64,000 bases of DNA from contig JAJEKV010000478.1 in assembly GCA_021234155.1 (NCBI GenBank), forward strand, positions 62,001 through 126,000. Reading direction: 5' to 3'. The DNA comes from Isoetes taiwanensis (lineage: Eukaryota > Streptophyta > Lycopodiopsida > Isoetales > Isoetaceae). This document shows positions 34,959-47,384 of this stretch, piece after piece (position 1 is the first letter of the stretch; each line of letters begins with the position of its first letter). The notes under the pieces were generated by a model, which saw nothing but the letters and a program-made list of their open reading frames with translations, did no database searches and was not told where the DNA came from. The position numbers were made by a program, and so were the translations under genes.

Positions 34959-36280
34959 GAGCGCCACACTATGCTTCCCACTGGTTTTCTTTGGGCGGAT
35001 AGTGTTGGAAAGCAAGGAACGAAACACAATAAAGTTTTTGCTACCAAAAGAACTTACGTTCATTTTTTGGTTCATATTCCCATGCATGCCTCATTAAGAG
35101 GCCAAGGAACTTAATATCAAATATTCCCCCCTTTTTTTTAAGCACCACACATAAAGAGGGCAAGAATTTAATATCACACACTTACCTTTTCTATGTACTA
35201 CACATATAGAGGCCAAGACAATTAATGCATATCATTCCAAGACCCAAGACAATTAATGCATATCATTCTCTTTTTTACGTACTACACATATAGAGTATAG
35301 AGGCCAAGGCAATTAATGCATATTATTCCATAAGGTCATATGTCCCCTATGTATCTAACTTAACATAGCGTATTCCTCTACCTAGGCAAAATTGGGTGTG
35401 GTCAAAGGAATAATACATCCATAGTGTACCCAATGGTCCAATACCATATTGTCTTGAAAGATATTCCAATCCTTTTGGGCAGCCATCCTACAAGTTAGTT
35501 ACCACATATTGTAAGGTGGAAATTTACTAACCTTTCACTCTCCTTTTTATTTCTCCTTTTAGAAGTACATGCTGTTCTTCATTGTTATAAGCAAAGCTGC
35601 CATATGTCATAGCTCAGCCCTATTTGATCAACTGAACATTAGCAACCTAGCAAAGTGAAATATCATGCTGCACAATCATGTAGTGCAGCCATTCACAACC
35701 TTTTATATATATTTATAGATATATAGATATATATCCTTATATATATACAATTATATTGAGTGTCACAAATGTTGGCAGTGCCACAAATGGTGTAGAGATT
35801 GATGCCACAAAATGTTGGTAGAGATTGATCTCGGCCATCCACTTTTGAGATGGATTCGGCCCAGACGGTGCCACCTCAGAACTCCCCAAGCACCCCTCTT
35901 GTTGGTGTACCAAAATATTGGTACAGATTGATCTCGGCCGCCCATCTCTCTTAGATGAACGGCCCACAACAAAAGCCCCAAATAAGGCCCTTGGTGCAGT
36001 GTGTGTAGACATTTAAATCTCTACCGGCCCATCTCAAATGATCGGCCCACGTTAAGCCCCCAAATTGAGCCCTTTATTTGGGACTTCTGTGGACGCCGGA
36101 GTTTGCCCTCTTCCCCATTTCCTCAGGCCCCTTGCCCGAAGAACTCCTCCATCTATGGCCGATTGCCGGACTTGCGGATATCCAGTGCACGATCGTTTTA
36201 GACTTATCTTTCTCTACTTCCGCCCTGCGCTTTCCTATGTCTCAACCCGGATCCATTCTAGTGCCCCCCTCTGCTTTCGC

Positions 36281-36875
36281 TCAAAAGTAGTTGAAGCAGT
36301 TGATCGCTGACTCAAATTTTGCAAAAGACACAACTACAATATATCTTCATCATGCTATTGTCGATTATGCAGAAGCTCTCACACAACTTAATGCCCGTAA
36401 ACTTGAAGTTTTCTTTTCTATGCTTATGATCTTCCATATGAAGTGGTGATATACACCAATGTTATTGCCGTTTCAACATTTATTTCCCTGTGTGGTATAT
36501 TTTGTGAATTCGGATCGAGGCAAATGATATGGCAATGTTGATGGCAAGATTGTACACGTGGATCTTATGATATAATTGCTTTGAGGAACGATATCATGGT
36601 ATGAGTCCTTCTACAATGGGTCCGGACGCCACAAGCATATGGAAATATAATGTTCCTCGTGTGCAAATCCGTGCTCATTTATTCTAAAGAAAAAATATGT
36701 TTATACTAGTTTTTGTAATCACCCATCCGCTGCCTCGTGGATTTGGAGTGCATCATGTGTTAAACCCTCGATCCATACAGAGGCATTTTTGGATCAGAAG
36801 GAAAGCTTTATGCAAAAGACATTGCTAATCTAATTGAATCGCACATCAGGTCAAGTGGCGTGCTTTTTGGAGAAA
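36281..36875 (+). pseudogene. Alanine-glyoxylate aminotransferase 2-like gene fragment, copy in A'
   Basis: Same three exon blocks as in A, with small differences. Here the start is clearer: KVVEAVDR, then a shifted frame giving YIS/HHAIVDYAEALTQL. Block 2 (36,492-36,660) has VVYFVNS...[12 protein letters not shown] and the NAYHG-equivalent stretch with a lost base; block 3 (36,733-36,875) has GFGVHHVLNP and DPYRGIFG, the latter intact here but missing two bases in A. Comparing the two copies with the family shows that most breaks fall at CAG or CCTGG. Confidence 0.8.
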
Positions 36876-36884
36876 CTATACCGC

Positions 36885-37000
36885 GGACTCTTCAAGAAGT
36901 TCTTGCAAGCAAAGCTTTTCTAAGATTTCAACATATGTTTTGATAGTCGTGGAGATGGAATCTTCAACAAATTGGAAGTACTAAGTCGGGCTATGTGTCG
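36885..37000 (+). pseudogene. EF-hand-like gene fragment in A' (also 22,590-22,695 in A)
   Basis: One frame reads TLQEVLASKAFLRFQHMF followed by DS.GDGIFNKLE, which fits a 12-residue EF-hand loop (acidic 1, 3, 5; Gly 6; Glu 12) if the disputed base between GATAGT and GGAGATGG is resolved. The copy in A has one base fewer there. Source gene not identified; only one loop is present. Confidence 0.4.
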
Positions 37001-37261
37001 AAATTGCATCTCGCAAGATTCCGCCTTTGCTTCACGGGTACTGGGGTGTGCATTTTGAGGTCGCTGAGCAAAAGTCGGGCGCCAGCCATATTTTCTTTGG
37101 GGTGCTTCAGCATTTTTTTTTTTTTCTTTCGCTTGTGGAAGAGCACTTCGGGAGTTCATCGCCAAATCCCTTCTGGGCCATGATGTACCGATGCAAAGTT
37201 GCTGCGTAAATGGCTTTGGCGTGGTGCTTTATTGGTCGGACGCTAGGGCGTCTTCCCTCCG

Positions 37262-37435
37262 AGATCCAATCGTAAATCGTGATTCGTAAGCTAATGGGTG
37301 ATGAAATTAGAAGGGTTGTTCGATTTTATCAATGAGAACAAAAAATAATCCGGTTTTAATTGGTGAGCCCGGTGTTGGAAAGACAACCGTAGTTGAGGGC
37401 TTAGCCCGGTGAGGATTGTTCGAGGAGATGTTCCT
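37262..37435 (+). pseudogene. ClpB/HSP101 fragment, copy in A'
   Basis: Gives [27 protein letters not shown] and RIVRGDVP with the Walker A lysine intact, followed by a donor-like CCTAG^GTAGTA. It is the cleaner of the two copies. Fragment of a heat-shock disaggregase gene moved with its intron boundary; not functional. Confidence 0.85.
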
Positions 37436-37467
37436 AGGTAGTACTTTTTGTCTTTTTATGCATGTGC

Positions 37468-38897
37468 AAAGTTAAGTATAGGGGTGAATCAATTGTTCTT
37501 AAGATCAATTGCCTCATGTTTCTTGCCATTGTCATAATCTTTGCCATCTCTTCTCTTTGTCCATTGTTGGATTACTCTAAATGTCGTGGTTGTTCTTTAC
37601 AGTGGATCCAAAGTCGCGGCCTAATCTTTGATTTCAAAACGAGATCACCACCAAGGTATTAGAATTAGAGATTAAAGGTGTTAATTGGTTGAAATGTTGA
37701 TATATGCTAGGGACTATAAAATACAATGTGCATTGCCTTCGATTTGTCTATTAAAGGGACCATACATGTGCCATGTGTCGAGTTTGTTTCTCGATTGTTC
37801 AAAGATGTTGAGCAATAACAAAACACATAATATGGCTATATCGCATAATACATGTGACAAGTACAAGGTGCTGCAAAATGAGGTTAGTTCACTTTATGTT
37901 TTGCCTTTATCGAGCATTTTCTGTAACTGTAGTCTCAAGGGGGTGTGGCCGATGGTTTTACTTACAAGAAATAGGGTATGTTTGATGTTAGAAGGACGAT
38001 AATTCAATTGGTGGTCATTCTATCCGCTTCCGGCAGTTGTGTTGCTCTTCTTGATGCATATATGACATACCTTTCGCCCAAGCATTATATATCTTCTTGC
38101 AGAACTAGAGTTTATGGAGCCTGCTGGAGACAAGAAAATGGCATTCCAGGGATTGTGAGCAATCTAGAAAAAAGCATTTTGGCAATCTAGCAGAGCAATT
38201 TGCCAATGTCTATTGCTTGGAGCAAATGGTATGTGTCTTTTCTTGCACCGATGATATTTTCATTTACTCAGATGCAAATGATTAGATCAACGCTTCTAAT
38301 TTGCCTTCTTCTATTTGCATCATCACAAGAATCATGACTAGGCCAATTTCTCCTTTGATCTTTTGCAAAGATTTTTTCGTGGTGGATCACATCATGCATC
38401 AAGACTTCTATCATGGATCATTGAATAGTTTTTACAGAACCGCAAGGTACATCAACATTAGACCAAAGATTTTTGTGTTGCAATGCTTTGAATCTCTTTG
38501 GCCCGCGGATACAAATGTGGGATTGTAAATTGAGTTGTTGCATTTTGTCTGGGATTAAAGTTTTTGATTTAGCTTGAGTGATGTTGTACCGGTCTTCGAT
38601 ATTGAACCCGTGACTAAAGCATCTTATTTACACGTTGTCATACCGCTATGAGGCTTTGACTCAAGACCTTATGGCGCTTAACATATGCAAGGCCGCTAGA
38701 TCAAACTCATTTCATATTCAACTTGAATAATACCGCCAAATATCCCCGACCGGGCCTATATAGGCTTAGCATTTTCTTAGTTTTCACTCGCATGGGTTTC
38801 GTGAGCCAAGTGCTTTTTGTCCATGCTACATGCTATATTGCGTCTACTTGTTACTGCATGGTTGGAAGTCTTTTGAGTGGCCTTTTGTTTTTAACAG
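37468..38897. other. No recognised gene
   Basis: Several open frames of 60-100 codons (37,685; 37,978; 38,301; 38,723) show no domain I know. Intron-like texture on the + strand toward 38,897 suggests that part of this may belong to the WD40 gene fragment. Confidence 0.3.
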
Positions 38898-39290
38898 GGT
38901 CACCAAGGTTGTGTCAATGCTTTAGCTTGGAACTCAAACGGACTCTTTTGCTCTCTGGGTTTTGATGACATGAAGGTAAGTCTCCCTGCAAATTTGTTGT
39001 GCTGGTGATAAATTAACATATAAACATTGTCTTATATATCAGGTGAATCTCTGGGAATATGGCATCTCTGATTATGTAAGCTGTGCTTTGTTGTTATTTT
39101 AATCTGGCAATTGATTTCTAATCCTCTAATAACAAATATGATGTTCCACAGGACCGAGGCTTGGATCTTACACATGTCACGTTCAGTCCTAATGGGGAGG
39201 AGGTGTTTTTAAGTTATAGCGGGAATATGTTTATCTTATGGATGTTGCAAACAAGAAGTTTAAGCAACCATGGTGTCTAATAGTAAGTGT
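38898..39290 (+). pseudogene. WDTC1/ASG2-like WD40 gene fragment
   Basis: Exon 38,898-38,975 lies between TTAACAG and GTAAGT and encodes GHQGCVNALAWNSNG followed by a damaged strand and FDD. A second short exon encodes VNLWEYGISDY (about 39,041-39,076). A third, after TTCCACAG at about 39,152, encodes DRGLDLTHVTFSPNGEEVFLSYSG, then a frame change to YVYLMDVANKKF. These are characteristic of the WD40 half of WDTC1/ASG2-type CUL4 substrate receptors. Large middle parts of the family sequence are missing, so this is a deleted gene copy. Confidence 0.7.
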
Positions 39291-40498
39291 ATACATTAAC
39301 CAACTAGTGATCATAAGAACAAATTCTCGTGGTTGGTCCACGCCTTTATTTGGGCCACATATTATTATCTATTATTGCAAATACTTTTTAAGTTCTTGAA
39401 GACCTTGGTCTGCACTTCTTTTCTCTAATATTGGCTTCTTTTAGAAGTTGCCTTCTATGATACTCTTTGTTGTTATGCTTCGCGATTCTCAGCGTTTTTG
39501 TGGGCAAGGTCCCCCTAGTTTATAATTTCCTCAGATCTTATAAGATCCTTGATTCTTTCTTAGGTCTTTTATCCGAGAAATAGATGTAATTGGACCAGGG
39601 CTTTTAAATGAGTGGTCGGAAGTTCCCAACATGGAAGACGATTTGCAATAGGTTATTGTGCTAGCTATTCAAGAGCACGGGGAAAAATATGTCGCCAAAG
39701 ATTAGCCCGTGTAATTTTTCTTTGCAAACATAGTTAAAACCCGCTTCGAATTGAGTGCACTAGAGATGTCTTGTGAAGCATATGTATTTTTTTGTTTAAC
39801 AATGCAAACTCAAAACATTGCAGCCCAACGTATGCTATACCAAATTCTAAGCCCGTGGAATGCTTTATGCTTTTCTATGAGAGTGTGTGACCTCTTCAAG
39901 AAAATGTTTTTCTTGAAAACAATCTATTAATCTTTGCTTAAAACATTTCTTTCTAGCGGTAGCATTCTCGCTTCAAAATCCGTGTAGCTACTCACCAAAG
40001 GATGTGTAGCATTCTCATATCACAATGATCAGATTTTTAATAACCACCAACATCGATTCACTAGGTTTGCCAAGGCCAAGATTGATTTTGGCCATTGTGC
40101 GCTTCTAGCCTTCCTATCGCACAATTGAGTCCAATGGCCCGCGCTTACCAGATTTGCGCTGACTCCCAAATAACTCTTGAACTCCGGTTATAATTGACAA
40201 ATGGAGTAGGATGCGCTCCATATGTGTATAATAAACATCTTGTGAGCAAGGTTTCTTCAAGTCTTAAATAGATCTCGCTATTGAAGGTCCAGATTTCTCG
40301 CTAGCTCCAACAACTTCTACAACACATTAAAGATGTCGCTTCATTATACAAAGTCGATCTTTGTTCACTATAAACAATGGGCACTAAGTCTTCTAGCATC
40401 AAGAAATACATTGATCTTTCCTCTTAGGCATACTTCAATCTATACTTATTTGTTGGATGTTGCACACTACTACATTTTCTCGCAGATCCCATCCGAAT

Positions 40499-40905
40499 CT
40501 TGGCTTTGGGTTATATAGAAACCCATGACACAAACTTAGATTTAGGCAACAATTTGGCCATAGCTTAGAAACCCGCCAAAATAATGGTTATAATTCATGC
40601 CATTTCCATGCATCTTCCATGCTACTCTATTTTATGATTCTATATATGTTGAGTTGCAAGGTGTGAGACCAAGTAAGATGATATTTTTTACAATGTCTTG
40701 CCTTTGGGTTATATAGAAACCCATGACACGTACTTAGATTTAGGCACAATTTGGCCATAGCTTAGAAACCCGCCAAAATAATGGTTATAATTCATGCCAT
40801 GTCCATGCATCTTCCATGCTACTCCATTTGGCGCATTCCATATATGTTGAGTTGCAAGGTGTGTGACCAAGTAGGATGATATTTTTACAATGTTTTTGGA
40901 TACAT
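40499..40905. repeat. Tandem duplication, about 203 bp x 2
   Basis: CTTTGGGTTATATAGAAACC starts both copies (40,503 and 40,706); they are about 90% alike through GTTGAGTTGCAAGGTGTG and GATGATATTTTT.ACAATG. Noncoding. Confidence 0.92.
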
Positions 40906-42122
40906 AATTCCAACCGAGGTAAATAGTTGCATGATCTAGTGGAATTAATTTGAAATGATCATTATGGAAATGGCGTGAGTGTTTGACAAAATTCCCCAAA
41001 GACAATGTTGTTTCTTAAACCACTATGATTGTTGGTTATAGTCGCTTTGGGCAAAGGTAGAAGATGCACGTACCATTTCCCCGGTCGATGCCTTGGCATA
41101 ACATTTCAACGTGGAATGTTGTAGACCTTATAGAAGAGGTATGGAAGGTGCTCAAGAAAATGAAGGAACATCGCGGTGATCAAGGCCATCTCCATTTTTT
41201 TTTTCGAGCCATCATTGCTTCCAAACATGAGCCGAGAAAACTTCCGAAAAAAGTGCCTTTTTTTTTTTTAAATGCTTATGCCATCCTACTCTTATACTTT
41301 ATCATTACTAGGGTCTAAGATTTGGGACCAGATAATCGGCATTGACCTTATCCATATATTCCTCAAGACTAAGACCTTTTTGCATTCTCATTTTCATTTA
41401 TTTATTGCATGTTGCACATTACTACATTTCTCGTGCCCTTTAACTTGTCGGCTTTTTCTTACCGAATGTCAAGAGAATGTTCAGATTCCTCGCCGGCATT
41501 GTTGGCACATGTGAGATTAGTTACACCGCCATAAAGAGTTTAAGCATAAAAAGTGACAAATGACCATGAATTTCAATCCCTCAAGTAGAAACAAAATCCA
41601 ATTTAGCTTATATGAAATGGGATCTATGTGGAAATTGGATGGTGGAGGTTACCTCACTCTTATATTAATTGTTTGGAGATCAAATCTTAACTGTACAGTT
41701 TTCATAGAAGTTGAGAATGTATGCAACGTATTTGTTTAATAATTGAGCCCACCAGATATAACGGACATAAAACAACATGCTTCCGAAAGTGGCTCCCCAT
41801 GTTAATCCATGTTGGGCGGTGTGAATAAGGAAGACCGCCCGACAAGATATGCCTTCTTTGTAGCAGTTGGAACCTAAACAAATATATGCAGTGGCGTATT
41901 TAGCTTCTGCCTAGGTAACTTCTAACCTTTGACTAAGTATTGTAGCATAAAAAGGGGCTGCAATCATCATACTGCAGGCTGACAGAAAGTAAATGTGTTT
42001 GAAGACATCCTTGAAGTCCTGCCTAATTCAATTTCTCCCCGCAAAATGTGAGAACATACTAAGAGCCACTAAAAAAAAATGGTTACAACTATTCCCTCAA
42101 ATTTTATAATGTGCTAGACATG

Positions 42123-42312
42123 CTTTGAGACATGTTTGAAGCATGTTGAATTGAATTCAGATTCAATGGTACTTGCATACAAAAAGATTGGTGACCTTTT
42201 GGGTTGAAAGCCGTGTTTAGAGACATGTTTGAAGCATGTTGAATCGAATTCAGATTCAATAGTACTTGCATACAAAAAGATTGGTGACCTTTGGGTTGAA
42301 AGCCGTGTTTAG
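42123..42312. repeat. Tandem duplication, about 97 bp x 2
   Basis: GACATGTTTGAAGCATGTTG through GGTTGAAAGCCGTGTTTAG occurs twice in a row with three or four differences. Confidence 0.93.
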
Positions 42313-44451
42313 TACATCTTATTTGCCTTAAATTTATTGGTTGAACTCTATGTAGATGCTTGATCGAGAGAAAAACCAGCCTTTAAGATTTCCATTCTCT
42401 TTGCGGTAGCATTCTCGCCCAAAATCCAGTGTAGCCAGCCAGACTATATGTACCAACATCAAATTCACATTAAAGTATGTGCATGTGTGGATTTGATGCT
42501 ACATTGAAATGTAAAACCTATGTAGTGGGGCATAACTTTAGAATGAGAATGAGAATGAGATCTAAATGCTCCAAAATGTTTCTACAAACCGCTCCTTGAT
42601 GATTTCATCATGATATGGTAAGTTAATTGTGCACTTAGTCACAGGATCGCCACCTCTAGTTCACTCGATAGATGCTTTTGACAAACCGCTAGAATCCTAC
42701 TTGGTAATCTTGCCATGCATTATATGAGCTTGACTGCTTTCACCTTTTAACTTTTGTTGTTTTATGTAGAATATTTTAGAAGGTTAGATGATCTTAATCT
42801 CTATAATCGCTTAATACCGCTTATGATGGTGGGTTTTGTTGCATCTTTAATCGCGCATTAATGAAGGAGACTTCAAGTAAATTGGCCTATGCTTATCAAT
42901 ATGTTGGTTGTGACTTTTCCACTTGCAACATGTTCACATGTTATCGGAAAGGTATCCACCTCGAGATAATCTACAAATACAAAGGAGCACATTGGACATT
43001 AATTCTAAATTTAGTACTAATTTCGTGTTTTACCCATTCAATTTAGATTTGAAGCGTAATGTTTGCAAATAGATGTGCATGATTAGAAGGCGAGCTTGCA
43101 TAAAATGCCATCTTGCAAACCAGATAGCCGGGTACATGTGGGTTTACTCTAGGTACAATATTTGCCTTTGTTACGGATATGTTTTTGCTCTTCTTTCTCT
43201 CACATTTGTGTATGTTCTTTGAATTTCCTCACGCTGGTACCATTTGGCAACTCGTGGTACCATATGGCATGGTGCGTGAAGCTTTTGAACTACCAAGTGG
43301 TATTAGTCAAGATGTTGACTAGACTTTGTACAAATGTATCACGTGTTTAGATGCACTAACATTTTCGCAGATTTTATGAGATTTAAGTTATGAAATTCAT
43401 CTTTCAATTTTTGTGTGCTTTTGGCATTCTATTTAATTGAGGATTTACAAATGGGATTGTCAAGAAAGGCAATTGTAAGCTATGCGCGCTCATGTGTTTA
43501 ATTTGCTTTATCTCAGAAATTGAAGATGTGTGTGAAGATGTAGGTTCTTGCGATAATATATGTCCCGCAGCTTTTGCCGCTCTTTATGGCTTAACCATGA
43601 TATATGTATTTTTTTTAATGTCGCCATTGATTGTTAAATTTTCGTGGTTTTATTTTTGCGTGAATTGTGGTGAAACACTTATCATCGACTTAAAGCTTTC
43701 TTCACCGGAGGTGCAGGGACTTTGATATTGTCGCATCGCAATATATTATCCGCCCAAACCCATCCGCAAAACTTGATATATTTCATTGTAGTTATGATTG
43801 GCTTTGGAAACGCCTAATGCCGGGTACTTATTTTCACTTGGATTCATCCATCAGAATGACAGATATGGATAGGAAAGATATCCATTTGTTTCAACCATTG
43901 TTACCTTGTAAGATAGCAATGACAACTTTGATGAAGTTGTCAACTAGAAAAGCGGGAGCACATTTTATGGTACAATTCGGACATTAGACGATATTGCCTC
44001 ATAGTCTTATTGTGGATCAATCAACGCCCCGCTGTTTTCGACATATGGCCATGGTCATGGTCATGGTCGTAGTAGTTGAATTACCAATGCCAACTATAAG
44101 TACAAGGTCCAAAAGCAAGGGGGCTCGGGCAAAGATAGTTTGTTTTTATTACCATGAAACAACAAAGAGAGGCATGTTCATATGGTCGTGAATTAAGTCT
44201 ATAGGGTGTTGTCGCCCGATCCATGGTTATGGTTGTGAATTAAATCTAGAGGCATGTTGTCGCCTCGATCTATGGTTGTCGCCATGTACCATATGATTAC
44301 ATTTGAAGATTATTGTTAGTGAAAAATTGAATCAACGCGGAGCAAGCAGACACGCACCAAAGTTGTCCTATGGTCATAGTTGTCCTATGGTTATAGTATT
44401 GCAATGTTGTAACTTTCTAGGAAGAGGCGCATACAATGCACCAAAATTGTC

Positions 44452-44570
44452 CTATAGGTCTAACTTCAAATGATGGGTATTGATGAGGAGTAATTAAAAA
44501 GGGCTATAGGTCTAACTTCAAAATGATGGATATTGATGAGGAGTAATTAAAAAGGGCTTGATGTTTTAAG
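44452..44570. repeat. Tandem duplication, about 60 bp x 2
   Basis: CTATAGGTCTAACTTCAAA through GAGTAATTAAAAAGGGCT is present twice with two differences. Confidence 0.92.
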
Positions 44571-45269
44571 CTACGTCCCATGAAGACAATGCAACCTAAC
44601 CTCAAGAACCTTCCCAACTCTTTTGTAATCATGCAATGGTCCTAAAAGGCTATGCTATGCATTATACCTCCTTCCTTTTTAGAATTCCAAGTAGGTCCTT
44701 CCTTTTCTAAAATTTTAGGCTGGTTGTAGGGTGGTTTCAGTTTAGTGCAAGAATGATTTTCTTTATAAGGGCATGTTCTTTTAATCTTTGATTGCTATAA
44801 TTATTTGATGATGCTATGTTGCATATTCTAAAGGCATTGATTGTGTTGCAAGTTGCTTTGTTGCCACAAGTTGATAAACAAAGGCCCCATTTTCAGATAT
44901 GCAATTACCTTTTTGAGGGGATATGTTCACAAAGTACATCAATGGTTGATGTACTTTGTAGACACATGCCAAAGGAGCTCTCTATGCAAAAGCAACCTCG
45001 GCTTTTTGCGAAATGCGTCAGGTTGGTCAGAGAAATTCCTACCCCAAGAAATAAATTGTTCTTTTGGTCTAATAGGTCATTGATCTTCCATGTGCCACAC
45101 CTTTATAATAGATTCCTAGAAAACCTTAAAGAATCTTATAGAATCTCTAAAATAGGGGTAGCCTTGATGGAATATTGGTAAACTTGAAAATCTTATAGAA
45201 ACTCTGGGAATCTATTCTTGCCAACGATGTACATTCGGCTTTGTACACTTCCCTCATAGTACCCATACT

Positions 45270-45396
<127 letters not shown>

Positions 45397-45481
45397 AAAC
45401 TATAGTATGTGTCTTCAATGGAGTTTAGACGGATGGTCGAGAACCCGATCGACCAACAAAGGGAGATGATACACACTCGCA

Positions 45482-46525
45482 TGCCATGTCACCACTTGAG
45501 TGCCTAGATGGCATGCTTGAGCTTAGGTGGCATGCCCGAGCCACCTTGGCATGTTGGAGCCTAGGTGGTATGTTGGAGCCCAAAGAACCGCTAAGATTCA
45601 ATTGTTTGGAAGAAACGATTTTGGAGCCTTATTAGTAAGAACTAAAAGCCCTTTTCAAAACCGCTCAAAAGCCCCGCTTGAAAGAAATCGCCGCAGACCG
45701 CTTCAAAATATTGTCCTTAAGCCCCGCCGCAAACCCGCTTCAAAGTTTTGCCCTTCAATAAATCATCAAGATTCTACATCAAAATAGGTGAAGATCACCG
45801 GATTGGAGCCGAATATTCCACGCCAATAAATGGGGCCGGGTCTAGCCTCTTGGGTCTAGTCTCCCCTCTCGTGAGGAAGCCGCACAAAGTCCCCGCCTAG
45901 TTCGATTTGGGGAAGGGGTGTCAAGAAGATCCCTCCATTCCATTCCTTGCCAAACTCCTCTACTAAAAATTCCAAAGGATATCATATTTCTTGCATAAAG
46001 TCCAAGTCATCATGTCTGTGTCACCATCATCTAGCCATGTCACCCAAAATTTGCCAACATTACCCAATGAAAAGACCAAAGATGGACATCTTTTTCATTT
46101 TTAGCCTAGTCAAAACTTAGCCTTGTTTACTTGGCATGCCATGTCACCATGCCATGTTTGAGCCTAGGTGGCATGTTGGAGCCTAGGTGGCATGTTGGAG
46201 CCCACGTGGCATGTTTGAGCCACCTTGGCATGTTGGGGCCTAGGTGGCATGTTGGAGCCACCTTTGGCATCTTTGAGCCTAGGTGGCATGTTGAGCCACC
46301 TTGGCAGATGTTATTGAGCTAGGTGGCATGTCAGAGCCCACGGCATGTTTGAGCCACCTTTGTGTGATGCCACCTAGGCTCCAACATGCCAAGGTGATGC
46401 CATCAGGCTAACATGCCACCCAGGCTCAAACATGCCAAGGAGAGGTCCCAACATGCCACCTAAGCTCCAACATGCCAAGGTGGCTCAAAAAATGCCAAGG
46501 TAATCAAACATGCCATGTGGGCATG
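45482..46525. repeat. First minisatellite block and flank, partly duplicated at 48,370-48,860
   Basis: 19-bp units appear at 45,510-45,580 and 46,134-46,370; at 46,375-46,510 the same units run in the opposite orientation (CCACCTAGGCTCCAACATGCC). The 45,930-46,135 flank (CTTGCCAAACTCCTC ... GACCAAAGATGGACATC) recurs at 48,485-48,670, so block plus flank was duplicated around the inverted repeat. Confidence 0.88.
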
Positions 46526-46654
46526 ATGACAGGACTTCATGCAAGAAATATGATAACCTTGGAATTTTTGGTAGAGGCGTTTTTGTTGTTGGCGTTACAA
46601 GCTTTCCGGGAATGGAGATTAGAGCCGCCATGCCATCGGAACGGTAAAATTACC

Positions 46655-47310
46655 CTATAGAGACCAGTTACTGCGGTGATTTTTTGCAGCGAAAAAACAC
46701 GAACCCCTCTACATGGCAATGATACTGCGACCACCTCTTAGACCAATTGACATACGAACATGTTGGACATGGCGCTTTGGTGCTTGAAAGGGTGATCTTC
46801 ACCTGAAACTTGGTCTCCAGGTAATGTCAACGTTTTGAATCCATTGGTAGAGTCAGTTCACAAGTTCGGGAGGGGAAATTGCTCGTCCGTAGCCGGGGTT
46901 CTTTGGGAGGATAGCAATCCCAGGAGTTTTAAAGGGTCCATCCAGTCGGACACCTCCCTCTCGTGATGACATTGTGCAATTTTGGTCGACCGACTAGGAT
47001 GCCGAACGTAAACCTTTGTGTTGCTGGGTTATTAAAGAGTTTTATGCATAAGTGAAATAGGTTGCACTTGGGATCGATGGTTGAGAAGTCGCTAAGTGAA
47101 AACGTAAAACCAATAGAACCGGATGGAATGGGGTTTGAGTTATCCTCCTCGATCAGCGGGTAATTAGAAGTCAAGAGCGCCTTTTTTGTTAGCAAATTTG
47201 TTTGGGGATCATTTTGGGATGGTTAATAGATTCCAAAACTCGTTATTTCAGTTGCAATGGCTCCGCTCATGTGTGTGTTTTAGCAAAGGTGTACCTAGCT
47301 ATCAAGGCGA
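46655..47310. repeat. Second long inverted repeat, left arm
   Basis: Aligns with the reverse complement of 47,385-48,045 over its whole length, for example GGTTGCACTTGGGA, GGGTCCATC, TTAGCAAAGGTG.ACCTAGCTATC. About 75-80% alike by eye, so old. The loop is only about 75 bp. No protein family recognised on either strand. Confidence 0.85.
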
Positions 47311-47384
47311 CTACGTTTGTCTTCAAACGTAAAACCGCGGTGTTGCTAGGTTATTGTAGGGTTTACGTTTGGAGGCCAAAAAAT

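Larger units (their letters stand above)
27809..35735 (-). mobile_element. Family-1 Penelope-like retroelement with intact ORF1 and RT
   Basis: Minus-strand unit read from 35,735 to 27,809: upstream repeats, GRP-core exon (34,958-34,695), a roughly 2.7-kb intron-like region, ORF1 exon (from 32,026), short gap, RT ORF2 (30,077-27,927). A partial copy (27,808-23,219) follows in tandem, so the first 4.7 kb forms LTR-like direct repeats. Type is inferred from the RT motifs, the partial tandem repeats and the introns; there is no gag zinc knuckle, protease, integrase or GIY-YIG domain visible. Two long intact ORFs next to decayed family-2 copies suggest fairly recent activity. Confidence 0.75.
35734..37467. 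repeat. Segment A', direct repeat of 21,422-23,185
   Basis: Same content and orientation as A. At its left it is joined to the outer end of element repeat B' through ATATAT sequence; at its right the similarity stops at GCAAAG.TAAGTATAGGGG, after which unrelated sequence follows. Confidence 0.9.

Noticed and set aside
43994-44191. Met/Val-rich frame that could be a Gly/His-rich gag tail in another frame
   Set aside because: It is a local ATGGTC hexamer repeat; flanking frames show no retroelement domain.
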